A DNA stretch of 64,000 nucleotides, from contig JAYMTJ010000014.1 in NCBI GenBank assembly GCA_036897525.1, forward strand, positions 88,791 through 152,790, in the 5' to 3' direction. Of the stretch, positions 62,921 through 64,000 are shown one piece after another. The notes under the pieces are model-generated. The model saw nothing but the letters and a program-made list of their open reading frames with translations. It did no database searches and was not told the DNA's origin. Every line of letters starts with the position of its first letter. Position 1 is the stretch's first letter. Origin of the DNA: Pelargonium x hortorum. Lineage: Eukaryota; Streptophyta; Magnoliopsida; Geraniales; Geraniaceae. The position numbers were made by a program, and so were the translations under genes.

Positions 62921-63180
62921 AAGGATCTCAAACCTGAAGAATAAAGATATTAGTACAAGGAAGTGGATATTAAGACCCAAGAAAACCCAACCCATAAGAT
63001 AAGAATAAGAAGATGCTTACGGATACAGAGTAAGAGGATATCCCATAAAGATGATAGATAAGTAGAGGCTTGAAGAAGAGTAAGATTATAAAGGTAGAGT
63101 TATCCTGAAGAGTCCACCTGCTAAGCTAAGATAGTTAAAGGAATTCAGAAAGTTATGAAAGGAGGTAAGTAGGTCAATTA
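62920..63180 (+). other. Purine-rich patch
   Basis: Strongly A- and G-rich on the + strand. The frame from 62925 to the TGA at 63156 is 77 codons without TGA but has five TAA or TAG codons. If those were Gln the product would be rich in Lys, Arg and Glu. A neighbouring frame looks just as protein-like, so this is not evidence of coding. Confidence 0.3.
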
Positions 63181-64000
63181 GGAATTTTACGGGAATTAGA
63201 ACCTATTTTTACTGTATTTGTATATTCCAGTTAAAATTTTTAGGGAGTGTAAATAACAAAAGCTAAAGGAATTTCTTTCCGGATGAATATAGAACTTAAG
63301 TCAAAGTTTTTATTGTTGAAGGTAACCTTGTTTGTTCTTATGATTCTAATTGCAGGGTTGTTCTATATTTATTGATTTTTGGCTTATATTACTTTTGCGC
63401 TCTCTCTCTTTCTGGGCTACCACGCCTCATTCGTAAAGCCCCTTCTTATCTTAGTGGAGCTACAAATAAATCTATTTTAAGTCTTTGAGTAACACTAAAT
63501 TCATTTTCTTTTCAGGCCAAGGTCTTTCCTGAGGCGGCTAACCCTATTTTGTACTTCAAGGATTTAATCTCTAAAAATCACTTAGATAGAGCAAAGCCTT
63601 AAAAAAAACTAGGCGAGAATAGAAGTTTAAATACAGTTCTCCTGTAGTCTCTAATAAAGTGTAACAATTTTTTTATCCAGGAAGTTGGTTAATCTCGAGT
63701 AGCCCAATCCACATATCAAAAAAGGCTGTTACAGATATAAGAGGCAACAAAGGCTCTAATTGGTGGTTGTCAAAGAGGAAAATGTAATTCATAAAGTTGC
63801 TAAAACAAATCACTCTCATTCTTTTCATAATTGGCACTAACACTAAAGAAAACATTCTACTAAAGGTATGACATATCTATTCGAGGTTGCAAATCTCTTA
63901 TAGGAATGAAATAATTCACAGGATCCAAAGACAAGTAAGAGACCATTTGAGCTACAAATAGAACTTATGCACTTCCAATAAACCTGAACTAATAAGAAGA
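63180..64000. other. Gene-free region with possible trnC-like relic
   Basis: No gene is supported. A possible trnC-like relic lies at 63866-63930. The open frame at 63673-63855 is unrecognised. Confidence 0.6.
63866..63930 (+). pseudogene. Possible trnC-like relic
   Basis: CGAGG (63882-63886) and TCTCT (63894-63898) pair at four positions around TTGCAAA, giving a Cys anticodon GCA. GGTATGACATA upstream resembles the start of plant mitochondrial trnC. There is no T-arm. A weak assignment. Confidence 0.25.

Noticed and set aside
1-64000. Frequent GG-N(3-5)-CC imperfect palindromes
   Set aside because: They catch the eye, but a count in a 600-base test stretch was near random expectation.
1-64000. 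Group II intron domain V, CRISPR arrays, insertion-sequence termini
   Set aside because: No GAGCCGTATGCG-type domain V, no regularly spaced direct repeats and no transposase-like frame with inverted ends were found.

Overview
No intact protein gene, rRNA or group II intron core could be recognised in this 64 kb window on either strand. Base composition by eye is about 35-38% GC. The longest ATG-initiated open frames are only 106-107 codons. My rough estimate for random DNA of this composition is that the longest stop-to-stop stretch over 128 kb of both strands is about 120 codons, so the open frames look like chance. None of their translations resembled a known family.

What the window does contain is (1) about twenty tRNA-like relics spread over both strands, recognised by T-arm or D-arm motifs; (2) a base composition in at least three classes; (3) a small family of diverged dispersed repeats; (4) a few microsatellites and short tandem repeats. 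The best tRNA relic is an initiator-type cloverleaf at 5433-5504 with anticodon CGT instead of CAT. Others resemble trnK, trnW, trnQ and trnC of organellar or bacterial type.

Composition classes: the background (class A, most of the window) is unusually rich in TpA and poor in CpA/TpG. Islands with normal CpA/TpG (class B, mainly about 17880-18580, 37050-38750 and 57180-58900) are richer in GC. Purine-rich patches on the + strand (class C, for example 11340-12060, 18590-18990, 32830-33070, 56340-56600, 62920-63180) carry most of the dispersed repeat copies.

Identity is uncertain. The organellar style of the tRNA relics and the texture of the class B islands favour a gene-empty stretch of an expanded organellar genome, most like plant mitochondrial intergenic DNA. 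The TpA excess with CpA/TpG loss also fits an AT-rich fungal region mutated by RIP (repeat-induced point mutation). I see no bacterial operons, plausible ribosome binding sites, CRISPR arrays or recognisable transposase.

Layout: 1-11300 is class A with relics of trnW, trnK and initiator tRNA and a GC-richer patch near 6150-6435. 11340-12130 holds a repeat copy, a purine-rich patch and a 22-bp tandem duplication. 12200-17880 is class A with several minus-strand T-arm relics. 17880-19000 is a class B island with a tRNA-like element, followed by a purine patch. 19000-37050 is mainly class A with tRNA relics. 37050-38750 is class B with a degenerate triplicate repeat. 38750-56300 is class A with several relics and a (CTATATA)7 array. 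56340-56860 is the second well-matched repeat copy. 57180-64000 alternates between class B and class A. No pathway or gene cooperation can be described, because no gene is supported.
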